DNA from: Balanoglossus misakiensis
Taxonomy: Eukaryota > Hemichordata
Direction of reading: 5' to 3'
Length of the DNA stretch: 64,000 nt
Assembly: GCA_040954595.2 (NCBI GenBank)
Contig: CM082576.2
Coordinates: 7,192,001 to 7,256,000 of the forward strand
Below, in pieces: positions 50,753-63,824 of this stretch. Positions within the stretch are counted from its first letter, which is position 1. Every line of letters starts with the position of its first letter. Below the pieces are notes generated by a model, which searched no databases, had not been told where the DNA came from, and saw nothing but the letters and a program-made list of their open reading frames with translations. Both the position numbers and the translations under genes were made by a program.

Positions 50753-51588
50753 TGTATGAACTGGTGGATGGGTCTTAAGCGCGGAGAAAAGAAAACTACA
50801 TTCAGTGACTGTTACAAACTTGTATATGATGATGACAATGATGAAGTAGTGACGTTGTGATATTCCCACAGAAAATATACAGCATCAAAAAGTGTCAATA
50901 ACAGAACAGGACATCAAATGAACTTGCATTGAATTTCCACACTAATTATTGCTCATCTACTGTACACTTATAATTCTTGCTGCAGAATCGAAGTCATTTA
51001 AAAGCAAGGGTGGATGGTGTATTGAGTGTATGTATAGTGTGTGTTACATCTGTCTATAAAATGTAAAAACAAAAGAACATAAAAAGAACCACCACTTGAG
51101 GTCCTAACTAGGTGTGCTCAGACTGCCCTCACAGTCTTTTTTTTTTTTTACTTTTTTTTTAAAGGTGCAATACATCAAAATAATAAACAATGGAAACCAC
51201 ACACACAATATAAGCTAACCAACAGCCCCTTTTTTGTTAAATTACACTCACATTATACACCCTGAAATCTTTCTTAAACAATAACAATTTAGTAGTTTTT
51301 TTTCCATAAATATGATGAAAATGTGAAAAAATGTTGAAAAAGGATTGCCAAAGTGATACATGATGAAGTAAGTCTGACATGGAAATCTGAGAATTTATGA
51401 ACTGGGAAATTGTCAAAATTGTTTTGTTCTACTGGATTTAAGATGAGATGGAAAAAGAAGAGACTTAAGACTGCACTGCAGCTTCGGAAAATATTCAGTT
51501 TTTTTTTATGCACACCTATTCCACAAAAGACTAAAGTCAGAAAGGAAAGATGGGGGATGAAATGAATGGGGTCTACTTTCTAATGCTG

Positions 51589-51636
51589 TTATACGTCCAC
51601 GACCATCTTTTTGTGAATGTCTGTGTTTCCAACAAC
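51589..51636 (-). CDS. PPP3R1: Calcineurin B terminal exon
   Basis: After the acceptor cttttacag the exon reads [15 protein letters not shown] and TAA. The human end is [15 protein letters not shown]. Phase 0 joins it exactly to the Ala that ends the previous exon. It is too short for an open-frame scan. Confidence 0.95.
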   Translation of the reverse strand, partial: VVGNTDIHKKMVVDV

Positions 51637-54494
51637 CTGTAAAAGAGTGAGAGAGAAATAGAAAACATCAGATATGGTCTTCATGATAGTGGCATAAGTC
51701 AAGAGTTCAAGTTTGAAAACAGGTATTTTTTATTCATTTCAATTGCTGGACTAATTCCCCTGCTGACCTGAATTTTCACTGCATGAAAAGCCAAATCTAG
51801 GACAAAACACCACACTTGTTCAGAACTGCCCTGTACCCCCAATAAACATGACAGGTCTAAATATGCCATGACACGCACACTTGAAAAAAGTCAAATCCGA
51901 TGGTCTCAGGTGACTTTATTCATAAGCAAAGTAATCTGCTATCCTGTGCTAATTTATTCCAGGAATGAAGTTCTCTCTCAAGGGAGCTAAGATGATTAAT
52001 CATGCTGTTTTTACATCACTAAGTCAGCAATTCCTATGATAAGCATAAACACAACTGATGCAGAGCAAATTTCACTGAACACTGAAATTTAACAAATAAT
52101 GACATTTTGTTCATTTCGAACTTTTATAAACGTCACATCGGGGTGTGGGGGGGAGAGACTCAAATGACCGATGAAACACAGGACAACTGAGAAACGACGA
52201 TCAATACTCACCGCACAAAATTCTGTAAAGGATATCCTGCCATCTCCGTCTGTATCTGCATTGATGATAGTCTTATCCACTATCTGTTGAAGTTGAGTAT
52301 CTTTTAAGTTGCTGCCCACCATCATCTTCAGGACTTGAAAGAGTTCACCGTTTGATATGTAGCCATCCTTGTCCATATCGTAGATTTGAAATGCAACTGC
52401 AAAGCCAAACAACAGAGAATTCAGACATCGAACAACAAAGGTGTGAAACATACCTGGGATCATAAATATTACATGAAGACTTAGAGGCTTTACAAGAGAG
52501 AGGCTGAAGGATGGGGTGGATTATTCTTAGTGGTAACTATAAATGTGAAAGTTAACAGAAAAAAAAAACATGAAGCCTTTTTATAGCCAATAGTTGATGC
52601 TGCATGTATAAAGAGCAAATGAAATTATTAAGGACATAATTTACTTTGCTCATTTTCAAAACTGAACCACACTTGCTGCTTAATTCATAAACGAGATAGC
52701 TGCCAACTGTAACTAAAATGGCGCAATCAATCCAACTGTGAAAAGTTGATAAATTATTGAGCATCAGATGAAAAGGGCACCTGTGACTGTGCACTCGGAA
52801 ATCATGTTCATTTTTTAAACTGGTCTCGAAGTTAGAAGCTTCCATTTTCCAACAGTGTACAAGGTACCAGGTATGTGGTTGTCACACACCGAGGTTAACA
52901 TCAACAGGGTAAAAACTTTTCACACGTGCATTTTTTACTGACTATGCTTATGAGTCACCTGACAAAAATACAAAACTTTTTTTTGCAGAAAACCCAGAAA
53001 AAACATGCATCAAAAGTAGCAATATAGATAGGTGTTAAAAGGTGACTTTCAACAGTTGACATAACAGAAGTTGCAAGTTATGCATGCCAAACAAATCCCA
53101 ATCAGACTAAAACATGCAAAGGCAATTTAGTGAAATATGTCTAGAAACACAGCAAAGAACACAAATAAGATAGTTCCAGAATTGTAAATGCACACTGAAC
53201 AGCCAAATTCACCGCTGTTTTTTTTTTTTTTTAGGGGGTGGGTGTGTGTTTTTCTCTTCATTCTTTGTTGTGTTAGTTGTTCTGTAACCCCCCTCCCCCA
53301 ACCAGTGTTGAATTGGTCATACACAAATGGCATTTGTTCTAGTCAGCTTATGCTCAACTGCCAAAGTACCAACATCTGGATTCAAAAACTTTTATAACAT
53401 TTATATAATCAGGCCACAGACAAAATTTTGGAATTGTTGGTGTACATGCATCAGCCTACATGCTTGCTCCCATACAGAGCTGTCATGATCAACCATGTGG
53501 TCTGACATGCACTGGATCTCAGCCAAACTGATATCTGGTCAAATAATCATCAATGAAGAACAGGTAGTTGCTTCGTATTTTGCCCCAAACAATCACACAA
53601 ACATTTTTATTTGTACTTGATTTGTGTGTGATTTACTGGTACAGGACATGCCAATGACAATTCCCGCTGATGGTTTGTGAATTTAAATTGGAATCAATGG
53701 GACATGCCTGAAACAAAATATAGCTACATAGCATAGACACGCCTTTTTCGCTTTTAGAAAGAAGAAAACGCACATGATATTAACTGAAACAGAAAAGCAG
53801 TAAGTATACAGTGTTATAAGAATCACACACGTTGCCAAAGAGTTGACAACACAGAACATTGGCCGCCGCCGCACCTAGGCTTCCCCTGCAAGAATATCAA
53901 AAACCCACACACATCAAAATTCCCCCATTAAACAGATAGGGTGGACTTTCAAAATATCGAGTGGGAGAAATTTCTGTGTGACTTTGACAAAAAACAGTGG
54001 TGACAAGGAAGTGTTGGTCAGAACATGCATTTACAAATAGGAAGAGAACATGAAAACAATTGTTTTTAACGCAAATCTAGAATTAACATTAAAGTAAAGA
54101 AAACAGTGGATGCTCCAATTACTCTCACGCCATAGAAAGTACTGGTGATTGGTTGTCCAAGTGTAGAAAGCAGATGGTAGAGGGATGATGTGATTTGAAG
54201 ACGGTGTTTTTTTTTTTTTGCCAGGTGGGCCACTGTACTACCTGATATACCTACATCTTAACTTTGATTCCTTATCTCCTTTGACACTAAACTGTGATAC
54301 ACCTTGAATGAATTCTGTAAGAGACCATAAGACATGTTAAGTCACACACTGGGGGGCACATGGGTGGAGTGGGTTTTGGGGAGGGCAGAGGGGGGAGGGG
54401 GACACAAACCAGGTTGCTTGGGGGTGATACCTACATCTTAGTTTTGATTCTCGGTCACCCTTGACACTAAACTGGGACATACCCTGAATAAACT
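51589..54494 (-). CDS. PPP3R1: Calcineurin subunit B, 3' part (gene span)
   Basis: Regulatory Ca2+-binding subunit of calcineurin (protein phosphatase 2B), which binds the catalytic subunit's helical arm and makes it Ca2+-responsive. Visible exons in transcript order are 54435-54494 or 54255-54314 (alternative copies), 52212-52396 and 51589-51636. Together they encode the end of EF-hand 2, the linker, EF-hand 3 (loop [12 protein letters not shown]), EF-hand 4 (loop [12 protein letters not shown]) and the C-terminus [15 protein letters not shown]. This is about 100 of the usual 170 residues and is nearly identical to vertebrate calcineurin B. EF-hand 1 and most of EF-hand 2 were not found between 54495 and 64000, so they probably lie beyond the window. 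The gene runs opposite to the bestrophins and converges on bestrophin B. Confidence 0.95.
52212..52396 (-). CDS. PPP3R1: Calcineurin B exon with EF-hands 3 and 4
   Basis: 185 nt: two bases complete a Phe codon (T|TT), then 61 codons from [17 protein letters not shown] to [10 protein letters not shown]. The acceptor is ggctttgcag and the donor is gtgagt. Both Ca2+ loops keep all coordinating residues, with Glu at position 12. [14 protein letters not shown] matches the segment that contacts immunophilin-drug complexes in vertebrate calcineurin. Confidence 0.97.
54255..54314 (-). CDS. PPP3R1: Calcineurin B alternative exon, downstream copy
   Basis: 60 nt. It completes a Glu codon (G|AA), encodes [19 protein letters not shown] and gives the first base of Phe (T|TT). 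The Glu is position 12 of the EF-hand 2 loop; the rest is the exit helix and linker to EF-hand 3. The acceptor is ggtctcttacag (short pyrimidine tract), the donor gtaggt. It is paired with a near-identical exon 120 nt upstream in the transcript. Including both would create TAA at the joint. Confidence 0.93.
54315..54434 (-). promoter_or_regulatory. 120-nt intron between the alternative exons
   Basis: On the transcript strand it starts gtaggtatcacccccaag, runs through a C-rich stretch (ccccctcccccctctgccc), and ends with cttaac, a plausible branch point, and ggtctcttacag. The pyrimidine-rich middle could bind a PTB-type splicing regulator, but that is inference from composition only. Confidence 0.4.
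54435..54494 (-). CDS. PPP3R1: Calcineurin B alternative exon, upstream copy
   Basis: 60 nt. It completes Glu (G|AG), encodes [19 protein letters not shown] and ends with the first base of Phe. Compared with the other copy it has Val to Met and Lys to Arg, with the other nine changed codons synonymous. The acceptor tctttttt-cag has a stronger pyrimidine tract than the other copy; the donor gtaggt is the same. Its conserved protein sequence despite 14 base differences argues that both copies are in use. Confidence 0.92.
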
Positions 54495-54605
54495 CTGAAA
54501 AAAGAAAAGAAATATGAAAACCAAGTAGATAGTTAAAGACAGTGACAACCGCAACCACCTTGCGTCCAACTCAACCACACACATCACCAACAAAGGTTAA
54601 TGCAA

Positions 54606-54668
54606 AACACTGGCACACATACACAGACACACATACGCACCAAGAAACACACATGCACACATGCACAT
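54606..54668 (+). repeat. Imperfect (CA)n / CACATG-rich tract
   Basis: Irregular run of cacacat, cacagac and acatgcac units, about 110 bp upstream (in transcript order) of the first alternative calcineurin B exon. Confidence 0.7.
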
Positions 54669-57499
54669 CTCATTCACAGAAGCTGAGGTTATGCCTACAA
54701 CCAGGGATTCATTCAAAAGGATTCCAAATTTTCACTCGCAAATTTCAGGAAAATCCAATGTCATAGAACACAGCGGGGTAGAGTACATTCATGCATTATT
54801 CTTTTTAGATCGCAATGCCACTGATCCTCGACTGACCACGAGTCAGCAGAGGCCCTGACATTGGACGGTCTCTATTATCTGGAATTGTAGCATCTCTGGG
54901 TGTTGGGTATAAGCACTCAGCAAGGAGAACAACATAAAAAGAGTGAAACAAAGAGAGAAAGAGAAGTATCTAGGATATGAAGGAGAAAACTGCCTGACCT
55001 AAGGTAACCCTACACTGTCAACTAAAAATCAAGAATTGGGAAAGGGGAGGGGCAACAAAATGGGGGTGTGGGGACGGTGGTGTTAATATCAATATGCAAC
55101 ACACAAATTCCATACTAAAGTTCGTCTGAATCTCTTGCAAGCATTTAACAGACACATGAGTGCTAGATGTGTAAAAATCAGCCAAAGGAGTGTACACAGA
55201 AGCAGAGACTCCCCTTCCAGCATGAAGAGTGAGAAAAGTACGGTTGGTTGCTCGGAAGGTGGACTGACATCTTGAATACTTGTCAAACAAAATGCAATTT
55301 GGTTCGTGGGTAAGGAAGGATCCTGACATTTCAACAACTTGCCAGGACTGATTAGCAGTCTGTAGGCACAGCAATTGTTGAAAGTGATGCCTTGGTACAG
55401 TAAGAACACATGACTGTGCATTGCAGCGTGAGTCAGTCTACTGGAGTAGGGAGCATTTTCAAAGATATGTCACAGCTTTTCATATATGCAGATGTATGTC
55501 CACAGGTAAGTTGAGTGAAACTGACATTTTAGCACACTATGAAAAGCCACTTCGCCAGGCAAACATGTCTTTATAACAAGATCAATAACAGTGAGTTAAA
55601 TATTCCTATCATAATCAGCATTTACAGGAGATCCCATTGCTCCACAGCTGTTTAAACGGGAATAAAACTAAAGGTTCTGCATCTTCGCTTGCCAAGGCCT
55701 GCCTCTACAATGACAATTAAGCCTTGCTCAGTTCAATTTTCACTGTAATGAGCCTCGCTGAAATATTACCTTTTTTTTCTCCCCAATGCAATGTTTGGCC
55801 AACTGATGATACAATCTCAGTGACATTTATAATATGAACAAGATACAGATCTGCTGTTGAGAAAATTGACATTTCCCCAACAGTTGGCATTCCCCAATGA
55901 AAGTAGCGCACATTTTCAGTGAGAAGCAAACAGAGGTAAGAATTCATAATACATGCAGTTTCCCCATCTGTCATTGCTCCTCCCTATCCTGTATGTACTA
56001 AATGTGTTGGGTATGGTTTGGTTACGGTACACTGTAAAGACTGCTTTTGTGAGCAAGGCTGTCAGCTCTCTGATTGAGAATGAAAATAAAGCTGTTGACA
56101 CTGCACACTGACTGGGCAAATAATTCCTTTGGAGAAGCTATTACCACACTGAAAGCTCTGAGCAACTGTCAACAATGGCTGTAATCTAGCCTGGCAGTTT
56201 GTTTCTGCTACAAAAAGGACTGGGATAGGAGCTACCATCAGCCATGACTGTTCATCACCATCAATCCCAAACCGACAGAAGTGACAGGGGGAGAAATCCC
56301 ACACACTGGGTCCCAAATACATGTAAGATGTACATGTATACAACCACATGGGTCGGGGGTGGGATAGACCATTGGGGAGGTAAATGTAATGTCTCGCCAT
56401 GAACCTAATCCGGACAAACATTGTGGACATATCTATTGCCTGACTCTTTTACCATCCAACGCCCTCTACAGTTGACCTACAGTGTAGATTACGACCTCAA
56501 CAACAATTCAGAGAAGCATTTGGCCCTGCAACAGATTGGAATTGAAAGAATCAGTACTGCAGTTAGTACAGTCGTACAAGCAGAATAAAATGTCAACATT
56601 GTCAGCATGACATCATCACAATTCTTGGTTGTGAATTGTGGGAAATTGTAATTTCCTGCCATAAGAGACACAGAGAGAATAATTACACGTTATCAAAGGC
56701 AACCCAAATCTAACAAACCTTCAGAAATAACTGTGTGGGGAATTTTTTTCAACAGGAGCTGAATACTCTTCATTCCTGATGGACACTTCACATGAAATCT
56801 CCCTACCTTCTGCCCGTACTAATGAATGCTAACATTCAAAGGCACGCAGCAAGCCAAGAACTGCAAGGGCTCTAAGGAAATCTCATCACCTACATTTGTA
56901 CAGTTTATTGGAAAGAGGGAGACGAGATTATGTTGTCATGGCAACGGTTCCTTTCAGCTAACAGACACTTAACCTGATGATGTTGCCACCTGCAATATTG
57001 GTTTTAAGTAGTAGTTTTCATAGGGACCAAAAGCCTAGAGCCAAGTCGGTTTGGAATCACCAGTCAATTCTCGACATACGGGTAGTTATATGCTACATTT
57101 AGCCACATTTATTTTCAAAGCAATGAGGCAGTGTAGCCAATTTGTCGGTAACTTAGTGTACGCTGTTCGTGATGTACATAGCATGAATGTGTGCAGTGAG
57201 TGGAGTAGTCTGAATTGAAAGCAATGTACACATAAAATTGACTCTTCGCAATATTATTCCCTGTTTCTCAACAAATATATTGCAAGACTTGGATCGGTAC
57301 TGGGAAAATGTACAAATTCACTATTAACACATAACAGATCGAAGAATATCAAGGAACTGACTTCTGCTCCCACCATATGTATCGACTACAAACAGAAATA
57401 CATTCTCTTATTAATCTTACCCCGATAACATTCCATCCGATGCATTCAGCATTAACTCAGTTCAATTTTCTTTATCACTATATTAAAGATAAATGAATT

Positions 57500-57901
57500 G
57501 TGCCCACCATTATCAAGACAAGCCAAACTTATATACGTGCGGCGATAAAACATGAAAGCTACCTTCACAAATGCAGTGTACCTTTGACATTTACGGCTGC
57601 TTTATGGATAAAGGTGAAAGCTGAAAATAATTTGTCCATGATTTATTCTGTTCTGGAGGTAAAAACACCAAATCATTGCTGGTCTAGATTTTATTCCGAG
57701 TATGGTAATGGAAGCCTTTTAGGAAGAGTATTTGCCCAAGCTAATATGTACAGAGACTGGCAGAATCAATATATTCAATGCAGCGCAGCAGAGAACCCTG
57801 TACAAATGTCACAGGTAAAATGCATAATGCGGGATTTCGATACAATAAACAGTGTAGGAAAGATCGCCGGCCAAGTCATGAATATTTGCTTGTGCTGCTG
57901 A
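57500..57901 (+). other. Unassigned 133-codon open frame
   Basis: Open frame opposite to calcineurin B transcription, inside its presumed intron. The translation has no known motif. There are many Cys and Asn residues and no repeats. No splice or promoter context supports it. It is probably chance, possibly a transposon remnant. Confidence 0.12.
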
Positions 57902-60900
57902 AAGTCACGACTTGTGTTTCGATCCCTCTACTGACAGGATAAATCCACAGAAGATTAGAGCTGATACCCCAGTTCCCCAAATTCACTTTGTCACGGCACT
58001 GTGCAGAATACCAAAACCTGGGAAATCTACTTCAACCCTTTAACGACCGTAAAGTCACCCTGAAACAGGCCTCTCCTAAATAACGTATCAGCTGCATGTA
58101 GTCACGCTACATCCACACCGAGAAACAGAAATGGCAGCTTAGTTTAGGACGGACTGGACACAGACTGGTACACTGATCAGGTTTACCTGTAAGTTATTTA
58201 CACAGCTGTTCAAGCGCCATATTTTCAGAGCGGGAGACTGGATAGGAACTCGCGGCCAAATGCTCAATTGTGCACTTTAAAACATGATGTATGCATGAAT
58301 GCATCACTGCAGTATCTCAGCCAGCAATCTTTCACTGTTGATCCGTCTGCTCATCTCGCTGACAAAAATCGATTCCTCCCACAGCCGGAGATAATCAATC
58401 CGAGATAAACGTTCCCAAACACCTTTCCTTATCCTCTCCTATGTGCAGCTTAAGCTCATGTTTTTCCTAATTCAAATGTATGGTCAAAACCTCTTCTTTC
58501 CACTCAGGAAATATTTTCATGTCTAGTTTTGTTGCAGTGAAGTCAAAGCTTGAAGTTGAGGACTTACTTTCTAGCATTCAAGTAAATGGAATTATTTTCA
58601 AGATTCTGTGTTAACATAATTCTCCAGGAGGCCCCAATCATGCTCTCCTGGGAAAGAGATGATAAATAATATCAACTGCCTGTGGCTTTCTATAGTTTCA
58701 CATAACAAACATTTACATTCATATTTTCAATATGATCCAGCAGATTTCAGTCAGATTAACAAATATTACTCCCACGTGAATCCAACTTAGATTAGAATGA
58801 AAAGGCTGCAACTTGGCCCCCCTTAAACAACAAAGTGATGCGTCCCTTGGCAGACCACCAGCTTCACCAGCAGGCACTGTATTCATGGCTGGGTCATTTA
58901 CACTGAATTAGTCACGAAATGACGTCGCATCATCACTCTGTCATCAGTTACCTAGGCACACAAAATTTCTCTGGCACCGAATAACACAACTCATCAGACT
59001 GTCTCAAGTAGACCCATAAACATGTAGCCCCTAGATTCCACAAATGTACAGTCATCACAGTTGCACGCAAGGGAGCTTTCAAGAGTAAATGAAGGGGTGG
59101 GCTGCAGGAGCCAAATTTGACACACCTGAGGCTGTCCCCAGAGGGTGAGTGACGCTTTATAAATCTGTCCTGGGGGAGATGTCAAATTCCATCTTGTATT
59201 TTGTAAAATACTCAAAAATGACATCTTTGCTGCTCAAACTGGTTGTTGCATAAGACTCAATCAAGAATGTCTAGACCACTGCCGTAGACTTTTGTGTAGA
59301 CGTTCAAGGGACACAATTGAAAAGGCTGACAGCCACTCCAAGTTCAACTACTCAAGACTTGAGGGATGATTTCATCATGCCATGGTGACAATTCATCTGA
59401 CAGTTGCAGTTCTGAATTTACATTTCATGAGAAAAACTGTTTCGCATTTATTGTCTTTTTCACAAAAGCGGGGTAAGGAAGGAAAGGCAGGCATACATGC
59501 ATTAACTGAAATTATAGCCGTTTTCATATTCAGATAATGACAAAAAGATAAATCATTATGGATCACTGATTGGCTTCAGTACATGTATGCCTGATTAATT
59601 TATTCCGTTGCTTTGTGGCTATCTGACCTCTCTGTCTTCATGAGACACTGGGCATTATGCATGGCATTCACAATCAATGTTACCTTTCATTTATTAATAA
59701 TAATAATATCAATCAATTTCCGACGTAAATCAAAAGATCCGGCATTTGAGAATATACAGTTGCTATGGAAATTATTACTTACTGGAGTTCTTTCCAATAA
59801 TGTTTTGTTTGGGTGGCCTTGTGATCAAAGCGGTAATACTGACATAGAATGATAGTGAAAAAAAATTTCTGACCTTTTGGACAGACAAACTGTTCTCACA
59901 ATATGACATCTACAATGTATATTTTTCTGGAGTCGCTGAAGCAGTCAAAAATTTGAATAGGGTTAAAAAGCTGGAATGAATAGAAAGGATTAATGAAGTG
60001 TCACAGATGAATCTATCATGAACCGTTTACTTCACCTGCTTTTCAGTGATCAACAGGAGCACATCAAATGATTTTTACGTCGGTGTTGGAGGCAACATAT
60101 GTATTCACTTCCAATTAAGGCGTCATCCTGCTTATTGCTCAGACCCATTTTGATGAGTTGCACTGAAATTGTATGGACAGTTTTTTACCCAGCAAAATAA
60201 ACCCTGCGATCATTTGTTCCTATGGGTACATGTACTTGTGTTGCATTACCGCTGCACCCTCCATACGGAGCGACTCTGCCATCTTTGAATTGCCATGGCA
60301 ACCACCAGTTTGGTGCCAAATGGTTTCTACTCTGCTCATGGAGCAACGCACATTTTTGAATTATGACTGATAAAAGCATGATTGTACAAATGATAAATGG
60401 CAAAGCTGGTTAAGAAGTACGATATCATAAAATTTCCCCTTACATGTAGCTGGTAGTAGGCTGTAGATTTGATGCCATGAGCTGATAGCGATAAAATGCC
60501 TCTCTAACGAGAAAGTGCCAGTTCAATTATTCCAATCTATTTTTAAATTTTTTAATATAATTGCTTTTAGATTTGCAGAGTTTGAAAGAAAAAACACCCA
60601 CTTAAATCTCCCTATCAATGCGCATGGGTAAATGTGTCAGTATATTGTTTTAATCTGCACCACCACACATGGCATATTATTTCCAACCTTGTCACAGCAA
60701 CGCATGTTTTGGTTTTACATCGTACTAATTGTGACTTGTTTGATATTACCCGGTAAAAATAAAATTCAAAAATACTTAAAATTGACAAACACCATGTTTT
60801 TTATCTGGTTATTTCAGGTATAAACCAAGAATACAACAGAAGCAGAAAATCACATTTCATGCACGTAAATTGTATTCTATTTGATATTACAGAGATTGAC

Positions 60901-61287
60901 TGAGGACTGCTTCGTGACATCGAGATATTGAAATACTACCACTGCTCGCGCTGAAAAGAGAGTCTGGCAGATCTCTAGGAGAATGGCCTTTGTGCTAGTA
61001 CAACAACTTGTATCTTACTTTAGTATTGTAACTGTGGTAAGATATCCTTAGGACTTGGATACCAAGATGACGGCATCAAACGATGCACAGTCTTGTTAAC
61101 TTATATGCGCACTTCAACCCTCAGGCAACAGAGACTCGCACTCCTAACAAGCAAATCAAACAACATTATGGTTGTCAACTTCTGCACGAGCAAAGAGTAG
61201 CAGAAAACATTTTTAGAAACACTTTGAAAATCTGCTTCCTTTATATTTTTAACACAAGTGTTTTTCTCCTTTCAAATCGATCTCGTT

Positions 61288-61388
61288 GGTTATTTTTACA
61301 CACAGTTACATATTGGCAGGAATAAAATTTGCAATCTCCTTCAACGGTTATTTTTATACACAGTTACATATTGCAAGAATAAAATTTG
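61288..61388 (+). repeat. Tandem duplication, about 58-bp period
   Basis: A unit beginning ggttatttttacacacag and ending aataaaatttg occurs at 61288-61331 and 61346-61388 with a few differences. Each copy contains AATAAA. Confidence 0.85.
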
Positions 61389-63799
61389 AACAGCTGGTTT
61401 TCTCTGTCTCTCTCCCTTTTCGTTTAATATTTATAACGCCAAAATACTGTACATTAAATGTTCAGCTAAATCCAATTTGGGGAAAATGTCATAATGGTTA
61501 GGAATAATACGCAAAATGTATTATGAGACAGCTTGTCACTGGAGTGATGAAATAACATTCAAGCAAACTGTCAACAATGCCACTGGGCACACAGAAGACG
61601 ATGCATTCCAAGAATGTCACTTATTTGGAGAATGGACTTTGAAGTTATTTTGAAACCGGACTCTGTGCTGCAGGATCATGTTGCTTCTTCACATGCTGAC
61701 TGGTATTGTTCTGAACAACTAACCACTTGCATTCCTTGGAGGTCTGGTGACACCAGCTCTGATTTTGAAAACGAGAAACCTGGAGTAGTCTTGCCAACTA
61801 TGAAAGTCTAGAGCTATGATGATATGTCTTGCACAGTGCATGCATTTCTGGAAGCTGCAGTGATCTATAATTATTTATAGGAAACAATGAAATAGCATAT
61901 AGGAAACCCATGGCCATGATTAACATCTCTCCATCACTGTCATTTCTTATTGAATTATTTCCCATTACCTTAAACCGAGTGATTGAAATCTGCCAGCCAG
62001 GCACATCACCAAACATATCTGGCCAACACATCACACAACCAGAAATAGCAATTACAGTCTGCTATCTCCTCAGAAATGAAAAAAATATCAATAACTCTCG
62101 CTAGATAATTTAAGGAAGCAAAACATGAAATGTATTGATCAGTGTCGACAATGCATTCCCAGGACTTCATGCAAACTGATTTGCAACGAAGTAACTGCAA
62201 TCCATTTCTCTGGATTCAAAGTACATGTAGCATTGGCAACAAATTGATTTTTAACAAGGAAACTGCATTTCACTTTCGAACCAGGAAGCCTTACTTTCAT
62301 GTATATTTTTATGTACAGTATGCATAATTGGCTTGAAGTATAATCTTACACTCCTAAGTCTTCAAACTCTTTGGGAGACGACACAAACTACTGAAGGGTA
62401 AAAAAATGACTGGATTTTGGCAGTGGTATAAAAACCAGGCAGTGGATTCATGATTTATGCAGACCCGTGACTTTGCACTATGGCTTCTAATCACCTGTGA
62501 ATATGATACTGCTGATGACATATACTGAATCACTGAACCTTCAAAGGGTCACCATCCATTTTCATGAGTCCCAGTCAGCAAATGCTTCACTTCGTACAAG
62601 GAACCGTGTCCAGGCAACACACATTGTACATTGTATGTAATGTGGAACTGTGTCATCCAGTTGATATATCCTGCCTTTCCAATTTCTCAGACAGTAAGTC
62701 ACAAATCTTAAATCCATATTCCACGCTTTCTTACAGTCTTCAAACATACTACTTAAATACAGCTAGCCACTGAAGTAATCTCTCAAAGATTACAAAGCAG
62801 ATTTTCATTTGCCGGGCCTACGTGCTTCTGACTTCAACCCTGTGCCACACCTAGTCTTCTCACAATTCTCCACCCTCATCAATTCTCCCACGATGGCTAA
62901 TTTAATACAAGCCATGTGCATCTTCTAACATATTCACCACTCGGCCGGTGCTGTCTAGTTCTCACCTGAGTAAATGCATTGTCAGTTGAGAACGGATGTA
63001 ATTAGTAGGGTTCTTTCCAGCAAAATGCCACTGAGGTCACACCAGAAAAAAAAATACACTCAATCTGGGTTCTGTTTAAATTCAAAATATTACTCGTGAA
63101 ATGCAGTCAGCAAGAAATTGGATCAAAATTCAATACAGGAGACACAAAAGATTCGACTATGCGCTATGATCCAGCATTTGATAAGCTGTATGGTGACAGA
63201 TACCTGGGAAGTCCCTCACTTCATTTTTCTAACAAGTACCAAGAATAAGTGATAACACAAGAGATATGTATTTCCATTGGTGGAGGGGTTGGATTGATGG
63301 AAAGGTCCCTGCCATGAATGTTTTCACTTGTAGCAAACACAAAAAAAACACGCAAATTTAGTAATACCTGTATGACTCCCTATGATAAACAGCGCTAGAA
63401 TAAATCAATTCTGGACGATTCCCAGAGGCATTCAATTTGCATTATGTATCAATGTATGTTACCTTAAAAGTGTTGTCAATTTATGAAATTATTTTTTTCA
63501 GGCTTTTAATCTTCTCTTGTGCTTTGGAAGATTGAGCACAATTGGAAAAAAAATCCTAAATTTGAAGTGAGACAATACTGTGGCGCCGACTTTTACGGCC
63601 AAGTGAGAACAAGTGATGTATTATTTAGCCGGTTTTACAGTACCTGGCATGCCATCAAATTGTCTTCAGCTGGTGGAAAGCCTTTTCACAAGACAAATCA
63701 TTCTGACAGTGGAAGATGTATCATTCTCCTGAGCTGAACAGAAGTGGCAGTATTTCACGACCCCGAATTTCATAAATTTATCAGATTTACAGCGGTGCA

Positions 63800-63824
63800 C
63801 CCCCCTCCCTCTCTCTCTCTCTCT
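63800..63824 (+). repeat. C/CT-rich microsatellite
   Basis: A C run is followed by about eight CT units. It creates an Arg-Glu-Arg-Gly artefact frame on the minus strand. Confidence 0.85.

Larger units (their letters stand above)
47260..51588 (-). other. PPP3R1: Probable long 3'UTR of calcineurin B
   Basis: From the stop codon (51589) leftward there is no further exon on either strand. CpG is scarce across this stretch and becomes common again at about 47.1 kb, close to the only AATAAA I see on the minus strand here. A 4-kb 3'UTR is an inference from these two signs. A G18 run lies at 50735-50752. Confidence 0.4.

Noticed and set aside
53683-53874. Possible extra calcineurin B exon after an apparent acceptor near 53880 on the minus strand
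   Set aside because: The translated sequence has no EF-hand similarity, and the known exons on either side already join in frame without it.
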